Shown here: positions 1 to 10,515 of the stretch, piece after piece
How the letters are laid out: the number at the start of each line of letters is the position of its first letter
Numbering within the stretch: position 1 is the stretch's first letter
Assembly: GCF_003478335.1 (NCBI RefSeq)
Contig: NZ_QUFB01000055.1
Span: 1 to 16,271 of the forward strand
Direction of reading: 5' to 3'
Length of the DNA: 16,271 bases
From: Clostridium sp. AM49-4BH
GTDB lineage: Bacteria; Bacillota; Clostridia; Lachnospirales; Lachnospiraceae
Position numbers and translations under genes: made by a program
Notes under the pieces: model-generated
Seen by the model: only the letters and a program-made list of their open reading frames with translations
The model's database searches: none
Told to the model about the DNA's origin: nothing

Positions 1-146
1 AAATTGTCTTCAATGATAATTTATTTATGTGCGAAGTTTGCTTTATAACCCATCTTAGAACTTGTAATTTTCCCTTATTTGATATAAAAATAATGTTATA
101 TGGTGCAAAAATAGGCTTTTTCTCCGAAAAATGGCTGTATAAGCCT

Positions 147-152
147 TATAAT
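147..152 (+). promoter_or_regulatory. possible -10 box of the dnaA promoter
   Basis: TATAAT lies 46 bases upstream of the dnaA GTG start. No convincing -35 hexamer is found 16 to 18 bases before it, so this rests on the -10 match alone in AT-rich DNA where chance matches are common. Positions 1-174 hold no gene I can recognise. In many Firmicutes rpmH lies upstream of dnaA, but no rpmH coding sequence is visible here, and I see no good DnaA box in this stretch. Confidence 0.25.
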
Positions 153-198
153 GCATTTATATAAGTAATGATTATTGTTGGAAAAGAGGGAAGTTACT

Positions 199-1566
199 GT
201 GAAAAACGAACTTTACGAAAAATGGGATGATATTTTAGAAAATATGAAGACGGAATTTGAGATATCTGCTCCTATCTATCGCACTTTCGTTAAAACCTTA
301 AGCATTTACCATGTGGAGGGTAATAAGCTTACTGTTTTGATCGATGACGTAAAGATTGGAAACAGTAAATCCTTCGTTGAACAGAGATATTCGCTGTTTT
401 TGGCAATCTCGATTGAAGAGTTTACTGGGATTCAATATGATATTTCTTTCGTATCACGTTCAGAATTAGGTCAGCAAAAAGCTGATGATCCTGAAAAGAA
501 AGAAAAGAAGCATAATAATCCAACGATCAATTCCAAATATACGTTTGACACCTTTGTCGTTGGTGATAACAACGATTATGCACACGCAGCAGCATTAAAA
601 GTTGCTGAAGAGCCTGGTGACACATACAATCCGCTTTACATTTATGGTGGACCGGGACTTGGCAAAACGCATCTTATGCATGCAATTGCTAATTATATTC
701 AAGAACACGATGCAAGTAAAAAGGTTATATACGTAACCAGTGAAACCTTTACAAATGACATTGTCGATGCTGTCCGTGACAGCCATCATAATGAACATAC
801 AATGACAAAGCAGGAGTTTCGCAATAAATACCGCAACGTTGATGTTCTATTGATCGACGATATTCAATTTATTATAGGTAAGGAATCTACTCAGTTGGAA
901 TTTTTCCATACCTTTAATCATTTATATGAATCGCAGAAGCAGATCATTATCTCCTCAGATAAACACCCTTCTACGATGACAACATTAGAAGAGAGACTTC
1001 GTTCCCGTTTCGAAATGGGGCTGACTGTAGATATTAAGGCTCCTACCTACGAAACGAGGATGGCTATTTTAAGAAAAAAAGTTGCTGAAGAAAATATAAA
1101 TATTGATGATTCTATTCTCGATTATATTGCCAGCAACATTATTTCCAATATTCGAGAGCTACAGGGAGCAATTAATAAAGTGCTATCCTTCTCAGATTTT
1201 TGTAATACAGAAATCACCTTGGAATCTGCTAAAAAAGCATTGGTAGACATCATCAATCCTAATATGAAGCGGCAGATTACCATTGATTATATTATGGAGA
1301 CTGTAGCAGATCATTTTCATATTACAATGAAAGATCTCCTCTCCTCCAAAAGAAACTCCAATATTGTTTATCCAAGACATATTTGTATGTATCTGTGCCG
1401 GCAATTGACAAATAGCACATACGAAGAGATTGGAAGCAAAATTGGTAATCGTCATCACTCAACCATTCTTCATGGGGAAGAAATCATCAAAAAGAAATTA
1501 GATGAGGGTGATGAAGAGTCTATCAAGACGATTGATGTTTTGACCAAAAAGATCGATCCTCAATAA
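199..1566 (+). CDS. dnaA: chromosomal replication initiator protein DnaA
   Basis: DnaA is the AAA+ ATPase that binds DnaA boxes and opens oriC. The frame is open from a TTG at 175, but the GTG at 199 is preferred because AGAGGGAAG at 186-194 is well placed before it; this gives 455 residues, normal for the family. Visible in order: an N-terminal domain I (about 1-80), a short charged linker, Walker A GGPGLGKT at residues 150-157, Walker B LLIDD ending at 220-221, the arginine-rich LRSRF stretch of the AAA+ lid region, and the C-terminal helix-turn-helix with the signature GNRHHSTI. In most DnaA proteins that signature reads G-x-R-D-H-[ST]-T; here His419 replaces the Asp (E. coli Asp433 by alignment). 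It is the first gene of the block, followed directly by oriC. The family call is certain; the exact start is likely. Confidence 0.97.
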   Translation: MKNELYEKWDDILENMKTEFEISAPIYRTFVKTLSIYHVEGNKLTVLIDDVKIGNSKSFVEQRYSLFLAISIEEFTGIQYDISFVSRSELGQQKADDPEKKEKKHNNPTINSKYTFDTFVVGDNNDYAHAAALKVAEEPGDTYNPLYIYGGPGLGKTHLMHAIANYIQEHDASKKVIYVTSETFTNDIVDAVRDSHHNEHTMTKQEFRNKYRNVDVLLIDDIQFIIGKESTQLEFFHTFNHLYESQKQIIISSDKHPSTMTTLEERLRSRFEMGLTVDIKAPTYETRMAILRKKVAEENINIDDSILDYIASNIISNIRELQGAINKVLSFSDFCNTEITLESAKKALVDIINPNMKRQITIDYIMETVADHFHITMKDLLSSKRNSNIVYPRHICMYLCRQLTNSTYEEIGSKIGNRHHSTILHGEEIIKKKLDEGDEESIKTIDVLTKKIDPQ

Positions 1567-1911
1567 CAAGTAACATTATAATAGGTAGAAACACCGTTTT
1601 CTTTCCTATCGTTTTGTTCCGATAATAGCTTATTCTCTGTGAATATGTGGATATATTATTGACATATCGACATTTTTTGTGAATAAAGCATAAGCTCGAT
1701 TTAGCAGCAAATTTTCGGATTGTGTATAAAAGAATGGTTTTTCACAGAAATCAGAAACTTATTTATGAACTTGTCCTAAAGCTTCGATTCAATGATTTCT
1801 AAGGCTAAAACCACTTTTCCTCAAATCCACAACCCCTACTACTGCTACTACTGAAAAATATTTAAATATTATTTATTTATTTTTCTCTGATTTTTGAAAG
1901 GAGTTATAAAC
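1567..1911. other. oriC: oriC: origin of replication between dnaA and dnaN
   Basis: This 345-base non-coding gap holds a cluster of DnaA boxes (consensus TTATNCACA). On the minus strand: TGTGAATAT 1638-1646 (8/9), TGTGGATAT 1646-1654 (8/9), TGTGAATAA 1678-1686 (9/9) and TGTGTATAA 1721-1729 (9/9). On the plus strand: TTTTTCACA 1738-1746 (8/9) and AAATCCACA 1823-1831 (7/9). The last is followed by a short C-rich stretch, a DnaA-trio array and an A+T-rich tract up to the dnaN ribosome binding site. The dnaA-oriC-dnaN placement matches the incC part of the Bacillus subtilis origin. The boxes and their spacing are seen directly; origin function is inferred from the family layout. Confidence 0.9.
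1823..1885 (+). promoter_or_regulatory. basal unwinding module: DnaA box, DnaA-trios and AT-rich DUE
   Basis: In order: AAATCCACA (1823-1831), a short C-rich stretch (to 1836), six consecutive triplets CTA CTA CTG CTA CTA CTG (1836-1853), and an almost pure A/T run from 1854 to about 1885. Read on the opposite strand 3' to 5' the triplets are GAT GAT GAC GAT GAT GAC. This fits the DnaA-trio element (3'-[G/A]A[T/A]-5') described for B. subtilis, onto which DnaA filaments load from the neighbouring box to melt the DUE. The match to the published layout is strong; strand opening at this exact place is inferred. Confidence 0.8.
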
Positions 1912-3015
1912 ATGCATATCATATGTGACAAATCCAAACTCATTGAGGGAATGAATATTGTTATGAAAGCAATTCCCGGTAAAACTACAATGATGATTTT
2001 GGAATGTGTAGTTATAGAAGTAAAAGATAATCAGATCAAATTGATTGCTAATGATCTTCAATTGGGAATTGAAACTTTGATTGATGGTGAGATTAAGCAG
2101 GAAGGATCCGTTGCAGTTGGAGCTAAGGTATTTTTTGAAATTATACGTAAACTCCCATCCGACAATGTATCCATCACGGTAGATGAAGACTATCATATGA
2201 ATATTAGTTGTGGTAAGGCAAAATTCAATATTATGGCAAAAGCAACGGACGAATTTCCGTATCTGCCTAATATTGTCAAAGATAAAAACGTAAATATCTC
2301 TCAATTTACACTCAAAGATATTATCCGTCAGACTGTGTTTTCTATTTCTGATAATGAAAATGCGAAAGTCATGACTGGTGAGTTATTTGAGATTCACGAC
2401 TCTGAGTTGAAAGTTGTATCCTTAGATGGACATCGTATTTCTATTCGTAAAGTAAAATTGAATCAGTCCTATGATGATGTTAGTGTTATCATTCCGGGTA
2501 AGACGTTGATCGAAATCAGTAAGATCATCAACGGTGGAATGGACGATGAGGTTTCTATTTTCTTTACAGATAAACATGTATTGTTTGAATTTGAAGATAC
2601 GATCGTTTTGTCCCGTCTTATCGAAGGAGAATATTATAAAATTGACAAGATGCTCTCTACGGACTACGAGACGAAAGTAACTGTAAATAAGAGGGAAATG
2701 TTAGAATGCATTGATAGATCTACGCTTCTTTTGAAAGAATCCGACAAAAAACCGGTTATTATTGATGTTCAGGATGATTATATGAAATTTGCCATGAATT
2801 CAGCAATCGGTTCGATGGATGAGGATATTGATGCTTCAAAAGAAGGAAAAGATATTTTGATTGGTTTCAATCCTCGCTTTCTCATGGATGCACTGCGTGT
2901 TATTGATGAAGACGAGATTACAATGTATATGATCAATCCAAAAGCACCATGTTTCATTAGAGACCAGGAGGAAACCTATATTTACTTAATTCTTCCTGTC
3001 AACTTTAATGTGTGA
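1912..3015 (+). CDS. dnaN: DNA polymerase III beta sliding clamp
   Basis: DnaN forms the ring-shaped dimer that tethers DNA polymerase III and repair proteins to DNA. The start chosen is the ATG at 1912, nine bases after a strong AAAGGAG (1897-1903); an in-frame TTG at 1894 lies before that site and is rejected. The product is 367 residues, the usual size for three clamp folds of about 120 residues each. It opens with the typical clamp start (MHIICDKSKLIEG) and ends with the conserved LILPVNFNV-type tail, where the C-terminal YLILPV strand helps form the protein-binding pocket. It lies directly downstream of the unwinding element and 20 bases before the S4-domain gene, in the standard Firmicutes order. 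Confidence 0.96.
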   Translation: MHIICDKSKLIEGMNIVMKAIPGKTTMMILECVVIEVKDNQIKLIANDLQLGIETLIDGEIKQEGSVAVGAKVFFEIIRKLPSDNVSITVDEDYHMNISCGKAKFNIMAKATDEFPYLPNIVKDKNVNISQFTLKDIIRQTVFSISDNENAKVMTGELFEIHDSELKVVSLDGHRISIRKVKLNQSYDDVSVIIPGKTLIEISKIINGGMDDEVSIFFTDKHVLFEFEDTIVLSRLIEGEYYKIDKMLSTDYETKVTVNKREMLECIDRSTLLLKESDKKPVIIDVQDDYMKFAMNSAIGSMDEDIDASKEGKDILIGFNPRFLMDALRVIDEDEITMYMINPKAPCFIRDQEETYIYLILPVNFNV

Positions 3016-3035
3016 TAATAAGGAGGAATGCTTAA

Positions 3036-3250
3036 ATGGAGGCAATTGAGATCAGTGATGAATTTATTAAACTTGGTCAGGCTTTGAAGCTGGCTGGATT
3101 AGTATCCTCTGGTGTAGAAGCTAAAATTGTGATTCAAAATGGTGAAGTTACTGTAAATGGGGAGGTTGATACAAGACGCGGACGTAAATTGTATCCGCAG
3201 GATAATTTTTGCTATCAAGGGCAGGAAGTTACAGTAATAGGTGAATCATA

Positions 3251-3251
<1 letters not shown>
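3036..3251 (+). CDS. yaaA: S4-domain RNA-binding protein, YaaA/RlbA type
   Basis: This 71-residue protein has the S4 RNA-binding fold: a helical first half with LGQALKLAGLVSSG, then the strand-turn motif VNGEVDTRRGRKLYPQD that contacts RNA. Its size and place between dnaN and recF match B. subtilis YaaA (renamed RlbA), a small conserved protein linked to ribosome or RNA binding whose exact role is not well established. A strong AAGGAGG at 3020-3026 precedes the ATG. Its stop codon overlaps the recF start by one base (TAATG, 3249-3253), so the two are probably translationally coupled. The assignment by position and motif is strong; molecular function is only inferred from the domain. Confidence 0.92.
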
Positions 3252-6277
<3,026 letters not shown>

Positions 6278-6303
6278 TGGTTGAGTAAGTATTGGAGGAC
6301 AAG

Positions 6304-8766
6304 ATGGACGAAAATATTTTTGATAAGATTCATGAAGTGGATCTAAAAGAGAAAATGGAAACGTCATACATTGATTATGCCATGTCTGTTATTGCTGCAA
6401 GAGCTTTGCCAGATGTAAGAGATGGTCTAAAACCTGTACAAAGACGTATTCTGTATGCAATGGATGAGTTGAATAATGGACCGGATAAGCCTCACCGTAA
6501 ATGTGCACGTATCGTTGGTGATACAATGGGTAAATATCATCCACATGGTGATAGCTCTATTTATGGTGCATTGGTAAATATGGCACAGGATTGGTCAACC
6601 AGATATCCTTTGGTAGACGGCCATGGTAACTTTGGATCTGTCGATGGCGACGGAGCAGCCGCAATGCGTTATACAGAGGCAAGATTAAGCAGAATTTCTG
6701 TTGAAATGCTTGCAGATATTGGCAAGGATACAGTTGACTTTATTCCTAACTTTGATGAAACGGAAAAAGAGCCGACAGTATTACCATCCAGATATCCAAA
6801 TCTACTGGTGAATGGTACTTCCGGAATTGCCGTAGGTATGGCAACTAACATTCCACCACACAATTTGCGTGAAGTGATCAATGCCGTTGTACAGATTATT
6901 GATGATATCAAGGAAGATAAAGAAACAACCATTGAAGAGATTATGCAGATCATTAAGGGACCGGATTTTCCAACAGGTGCACAGATTCTTGGTACACGTG
7001 GTATTGAGGAGGCATATCGTACCGGTCGTGGTAAAATTCGTGTCCGTGCCGTGACAGAAATTGAGCCTATGGATAACGGCAAAAATAGGATCGTAGTAAC
7101 GGAATTGCCGTATTTGGTCAATAAAGCACGTTTGATCGAGAAAATTTCAGAATTACATAGAGATAAAAAAGTAGATGGTATTACGGATCTTCGTGACGAG
7201 ACAAGTCGTGAGGGAATGCGTGTATGTATAGAACTCCGCCGCGATGTTAATCCAAATATTGTATTGAATCAATTGTATAAACATACGCAATTGCAGGACA
7301 CATTCGGTGTCATAATGTTAGCTCTTGTTAACAATGAGCCGGTTGTTATGAATATTATGCAGATGCTTCAGTATTATCTGAAACATCAGGAAGAAGTAGT
7401 TACTCGTCGTACAAAATATGATCTGAATAAAGCAGAAGAAAGAGCACACATTTTAGAAGGTTTGCTGATCGCTTTGGATCATATTGATGAAGTAATTAAA
7501 ATCATTCGTGCATCCAAGAATACTGCGGAAGCTAAAAATTCATTGATAGAACGCTTTGAACTTACTGATGCGCAGGCACAGGCAATCGTTGATATGCGTT
7601 TGCGTGCTCTGACCGGTTTGGAAAGAGAAAAGATTGAAAATGAATATGCAGAATTGCAAAAGAAGATTGAAGAATACAAAGCAATCCTTGCAGATCGAAA
7701 GGTATTATTGGGAGTGATCAAAGAAGAGATTATTTTGATCCGCGATAAATATGGTGACGAGCGTAGAACATCAATCGGTTATGATGAGTATGACATTTCC
7801 ATGGAAGACATGATTCCACATGAAAATACGATCATAACAATGACAAAGCTTGGATACATCAAGCGCATGACCGTTGATAATTTTAAGAGTCAGCATCGTG
7901 GTGGCAAAGGAATTAAGGGAATGCAGACGATTGAAGATGATTATATCGATGATATGATCATGACAACGACGCATCATTATATCATGTTCTTTACCAATAC
8001 GGGACGCGTTTATCGAATTAAGGCTTATGAAATACCAGAGTCAAGTCGTACAGCAAGAGGAACTGCTATTATCAATCTGCTGCAGCTTATGCCCGGAGAG
8101 AAGATCACAGCGGTCATTCCTTTCAAAGAATACGAAGAAGATAAATATTTGTTCATGGTTACGAAGCGCGGTATTGCTAAAAAGACACCGATATTAGAAT
8201 ATTTTAATATCCGTAAATCAGGACTGCAGGCAATCAATCTTCGTGATGATGACGAGTTGATTGAAGTTAAGATCACAGATAACAAGAAGGATATTATCAT
8301 GGTAACAAAGCATGGACAGTGTATTCGTTTCCATGAAAAAGATGTCAGAACTACCGGCAGAAATTCTATGGGCGTTATTGGTATGAATTTGTCTTACGAT
8401 GATGAAGTTGTAGCAATGCAGTTAAATACACAGGGAACACAGTTGTTACTGGTATCTGAGTATGGAATGGGCAAATGTACCAACATTGAAGAATTTACAC
8501 CACAGCATCGCGGCGGTAAAGGAATTAAGTGTTATAAGATTACCGAAAAAACCGGTAATGTTGTTGCTGCAAAGGCAGTAAATAGTGATAACGAAGTAAT
8601 GCTTATTACAACAGAGGGAATCATTATTCAGATCATGGTGGATGAGATTTCTATCTTGGGACGAATCACATCAGGAGTCAAACTGATCGATCTGGATCCG
8701 AATAAGGAAATTGTTGTAGCAAGTATTACAAAGGTTAGAGATGTTATCCCAGAGGATATAAATTAA
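6304..8766 (+). CDS. gyrA: DNA gyrase subunit A
   Basis: GyrA cuts and rejoins DNA in the gyrase A2B2 complex. The ATG at 6304 is chosen because GGAGG at 6294-6298 is five bases before it; the TTG at 6292 overlaps that site. The protein is 820 residues, a full-length GyrA. The breakage domain carries the catalytic Tyr123 in [10 protein letters not shown] and the quinolone region [10 protein letters not shown], with Ser84 and Gly88 at the positions of E. coli Ser83 and Asp87. The C-terminal DNA-wrapping domain has the GyrA box QHRGGKG at 530-536, which distinguishes it from ParC, and an identical QHRGGKG at 734-740. It follows gyrB by 26 bases, probably in one operon. A hairpin at 8787-8812 follows. 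Confidence 0.97.
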   Translation: MDENIFDKIHEVDLKEKMETSYIDYAMSVIAARALPDVRDGLKPVQRRILYAMDELNNGPDKPHRKCARIVGDTMGKYHPHGDSSIYGALVNMAQDWSTRYPLVDGHGNFGSVDGDGAAAMRYTEARLSRISVEMLADIGKDTVDFIPNFDETEKEPTVLPSRYPNLLVNGTSGIAVGMATNIPPHNLREVINAVVQIIDDIKEDKETTIEEIMQIIKGPDFPTGAQILGTRGIEEAYRTGRGKIRVRAVTEIEPMDNGKNRIVVTELPYLVNKARLIEKISELHRDKKVDGITDLRDETSREGMRVCIELRRDVNPNIVLNQLYKHTQLQDTFGVIMLALVNNEPVVMNIMQMLQYYLKHQEEVVTRRTKYDLNKAEERAHILEGLLIALDHIDEVIKIIRASKNTAEAKNSLIERFELTDAQAQAIVDMRLRALTGLEREKIENEYAELQKKIEEYKAILADRKVLLGVIKEEIILIRDKYGDERRTSIGYDEYDISMEDMIPHENTIITMTKLGYIKRMTVDNFKSQHRGGKGIKGMQTIEDDYIDDMIMTTTHHYIMFFTNTGRVYRIKAYEIPESSRTARGTAIINLLQLMPGEKITAVIPFKEYEEDKYLFMVTKRGIAKKTPILEYFNIRKSGLQAINLRDDDELIEVKITDNKKDIIMVTKHGQCIRFHEKDVRTTGRNSMGVIGMNLSYDDEVVAMQLNTQGTQLLLVSEYGMGKCTNIEEFTPQHRGGKGIKCYKITEKTGNVVAAKAVNSDNEVMLITTEGIIIQIMVDEISILGRITSGVKLIDLDPNKEIVVASITKVRDVIPEDIN

Positions 8767-8786
8767 TACCGAAGCAACGATAATAG

Positions 8787-8812
8787 TTGGTCCGGCAGTA
8801 ATGTCGGACCAA
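8787..8812 (+). terminator. hairpin after gyrA, possible weak terminator
   Basis: TTGGTCCG at 8787-8794 and CGGACCAA at 8805-8812 form a perfect 8-base-pair stem with a 10-base loop, 21 bases after the gyrA stop. The following bases are AAAAGTGTTT, a poor U-tract, so it could be a weak terminator, an attenuator or an RNA-processing site. It ends 25 bases before the fumarase alpha start and probably separates the two transcription units. Confidence 0.4.
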
Positions 8813-8836
8813 AAGTGTTTAGAAATGAGGAGAGTT

Positions 8837-9679
8837 ATGAGAACAATTACAACAGACACTATTATTCAAAACATCAAGGAAATGTGTATTGAAGCAAATT
8901 ATTCTTTAACGTCGGATGTAAAAGATAAATTATATCGGGCAGCAGAAGAAGAAAATTCTCCCTTGGGCAGACAGATCCTTTCGCAGTTGAAAGAAAATTT
9001 ACAGATTGCGAAAGATGATGAAATACCGATTTGTCAGGACACAGGTATGGCAGTTGTATTTTTAAGAATAGGACAGGATGTCCATATTGAAGGTCAAAAT
9101 CTTGAGGATGCTGTAAATGAAGGAATCCGGCAAGGTTATATAGAAGGATATTTAAGAAAGTCAGTTGTATCGGATCCTATTTTGCGTGAAAATACCAAAG
9201 ACAATACGCCGGGTGTTATTCATTATGAGATCGTAGCAGGTGAAAATATCGAAATCACGGTAGCTCCGAAAGGATTTGGCAGTGAAAACATGAGTCGTGT
9301 GTGTATGCTTAAACCGGCAGATGGAATTGAAGGTGTTAAAAATGCTGTTATTGAGACAGTTAAAATAGCAGGTCCAAACGCATGTCCACCGGTAGTAGTT
9401 GGTGTCGGAGTAGGCGGTACATTTGAAAAATGTGCTATTTTAGCCAAAAAAGCATTAACAAGAGATTTGAATACACATAATGAAATTTCATATGTTGCAG
9501 ATTTAGAAAAAGAATTATTAGAAAAAATTAATGAACTTGAAATTGGACCGGGTGGTTTAGGTGGAAAAATGACAGCGTTGGGTGTTAATGTTGAAGTATA
9601 TCCAACACACATTGCTGGTCTTCCGGTTGCGGTTAATATGTGTTGTCATGTTAACAGACATGTTCATCGCATCATATGA
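8837..9679 (+). CDS. fumA: class I fumarate hydratase, alpha subunit
   Basis: This is the N-terminal half of a two-subunit [4Fe-4S] hydro-lyase that interconverts fumarate and (S)-malate. The ATG at 8837 follows GAGGAGAG; an upstream in-frame ATG at 8801 lies inside the preceding hairpin and is rejected. The 280-residue product carries three cysteine motifs expected to bind the cluster: CQDTG (Cys66), NACPP (Cys183) and MCCHVNRH (Cys269/270). GVGVGGTFEKC and GPGGLGGKMTALGV are also family signatures. The beta subunit follows 60 bases later. The closest alternative is the L(+)-tartrate dehydratase TtdA, which shares the fold; fumarase is the likelier role in an anaerobe but sequence alone does not prove the substrate. 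Confidence 0.88.
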   Translation: MRTITTDTIIQNIKEMCIEANYSLTSDVKDKLYRAAEEENSPLGRQILSQLKENLQIAKDDEIPICQDTGMAVVFLRIGQDVHIEGQNLEDAVNEGIRQGYIEGYLRKSVVSDPILRENTKDNTPGVIHYEIVAGENIEITVAPKGFGSENMSRVCMLKPADGIEGVKNAVIETVKIAGPNACPPVVVGVGVGGTFEKCAILAKKALTRDLNTHNEISYVADLEKELLEKINELEIGPGGLGGKMTALGVNVEVYPTHIAGLPVAVNMCCHVNRHVHRII

Positions 9680-9739
9680 TGAGTCAAAAGTTATGAAAGA
9701 GATAAAGTTTGCAGGCTGAGAAAGGAATGTAGGATTATT

Positions 9740-10267
9740 ATGGAAAAATATATCAATACACCAATTGATGATAAAATTGTTTCCGAGTTAAAAGCCGGAG
9801 ATTATGTATATTTAACAGGAACCGTATATACTGCTCGAGATGCTGCACACAAGAGACTTTATGAGGCATTGCAGCGCGGAGAAGATATTCCGTTAGAGCT
9901 TCAGAATAATATTATATATTATTTAGGGCCATCTCCTGCCAGAGAAGGTCAGGTTATTGGATCTGCCGGTCCGACAACGAGCAGCCGCATGGATAAATAC
10001 ACACCATTATTGCTTGAAAAAGGACTTAAAGGTATGATCGGTAAAGGAAAAAGATCCGATGAAGTAATTGAGTCCATGCACAAAAATCACGCAGTATATT
10101 TTGCAGCAATTGGAGGAGCAGGAGCTCTATTATCCAAATGCATAAAAAAATCAGAAGTAATAGCTTACGAAGATCTTGGAACGGAGGCAATTCGTAAATT
10201 GGAGGTAGAAAATTTACCAATCATTGTAGTAATTGATGATGAAAAAACTAACTTGTATAATAGATAG
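9740..10267 (+). CDS. fumB: class I fumarate hydratase, beta subunit
   Basis: This 175-residue protein is the C-terminal domain of the same Fe-S hydro-lyase, encoded separately as in many Clostridia. It contains LKAGDYVYLTGTVYTARDAAHKR near the start, the substrate-binding GSAGPTTSSRMD motif and the following KGMIGKGKRS, both conserved in fumarase and tartrate dehydratase beta subunits. AGGA at 9731-9734 precedes the ATG. With the alpha subunit it should form the complete enzyme, whose solvent-exposed cluster is typically oxygen-sensitive, which suits an anaerobe. The substrate caveat given for the alpha subunit applies. No clear terminator follows; the gap to the next gene has TATAAT-like promoter sequences instead. 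Confidence 0.88.
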   Translation: MEKYINTPIDDKIVSELKAGDYVYLTGTVYTARDAAHKRLYEALQRGEDIPLELQNNIIYYLGPSPAREGQVIGSAGPTTSSRMDKYTPLLLEKGLKGMIGKGKRSDEVIESMHKNHAVYFAAIGGAGALLSKCIKKSEVIAYEDLGTEAIRKLEVENLPIIVVIDDEKTNLYNR

Positions 10268-10515
10268 TAACCATGTATAATAAAAACAAGTTGAGATTCT
10301 AAATTTAACATCTGTTGATATAATAAAAAGGGAAAGTTTTACTGTGGAGTGCATGCTGCAGTTGCTTTTGCTTTTTGTTTATATACAATTTTTTAGCATA
10401 CTTTTATGGGGAGGAAAGTTGCTTAATACAAATAGAAAGGGGGACGTAGCAAAAACAGTGGTTCTTTAGTATACAGGGTGCGAAAAATGTTTATTAAAGA
10501 AAGGGGATCAACAAG
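10268..10515 (+). promoter_or_regulatory. leader and promoter candidates of the GH5 gene
   Basis: This 248-base gap has three promoter-like elements: TTGTAT (10253-10258) with 17 bases to TATAAT (10276-10281), an extended -10 TGATATAAT (10316-10324) without a good -35, and TTGCTT (10362-10367) with 16 bases to TACAAT (10384-10389). Any of them leaves a 5' leader of about 120 to 230 bases. I looked for c-di-GMP and other common riboswitch cores and saw none. AACTTGT (10250-10256) and ACAAGTT (10286-10292) form an inverted repeat around the fumarase stop. The ribosome binding site AAAGGGG (about 10500-10506) lies nine bases before the ATG. Confidence 0.4.

Noticed and set aside
1..174. rpmH or a second DnaA-box cluster upstream of dnaA
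   Set aside because: No L34-like coding sequence on either strand and no site close to TTATNCACA was found in this stretch.
8801..8836. Longer fumarase alpha subunit starting at 8801
   Set aside because: The ATG lies within the hairpin loop after gyrA and lacks a ribosome binding site; the ATG at 8837 has GAGGAG at a suitable distance and gives the usual length.
10325..10515. Riboswitch in the GH5 leader
   Set aside because: No recognisable conserved core of c-di-GMP or other common riboswitches was found; only promoter-like elements and a ribosome binding site.
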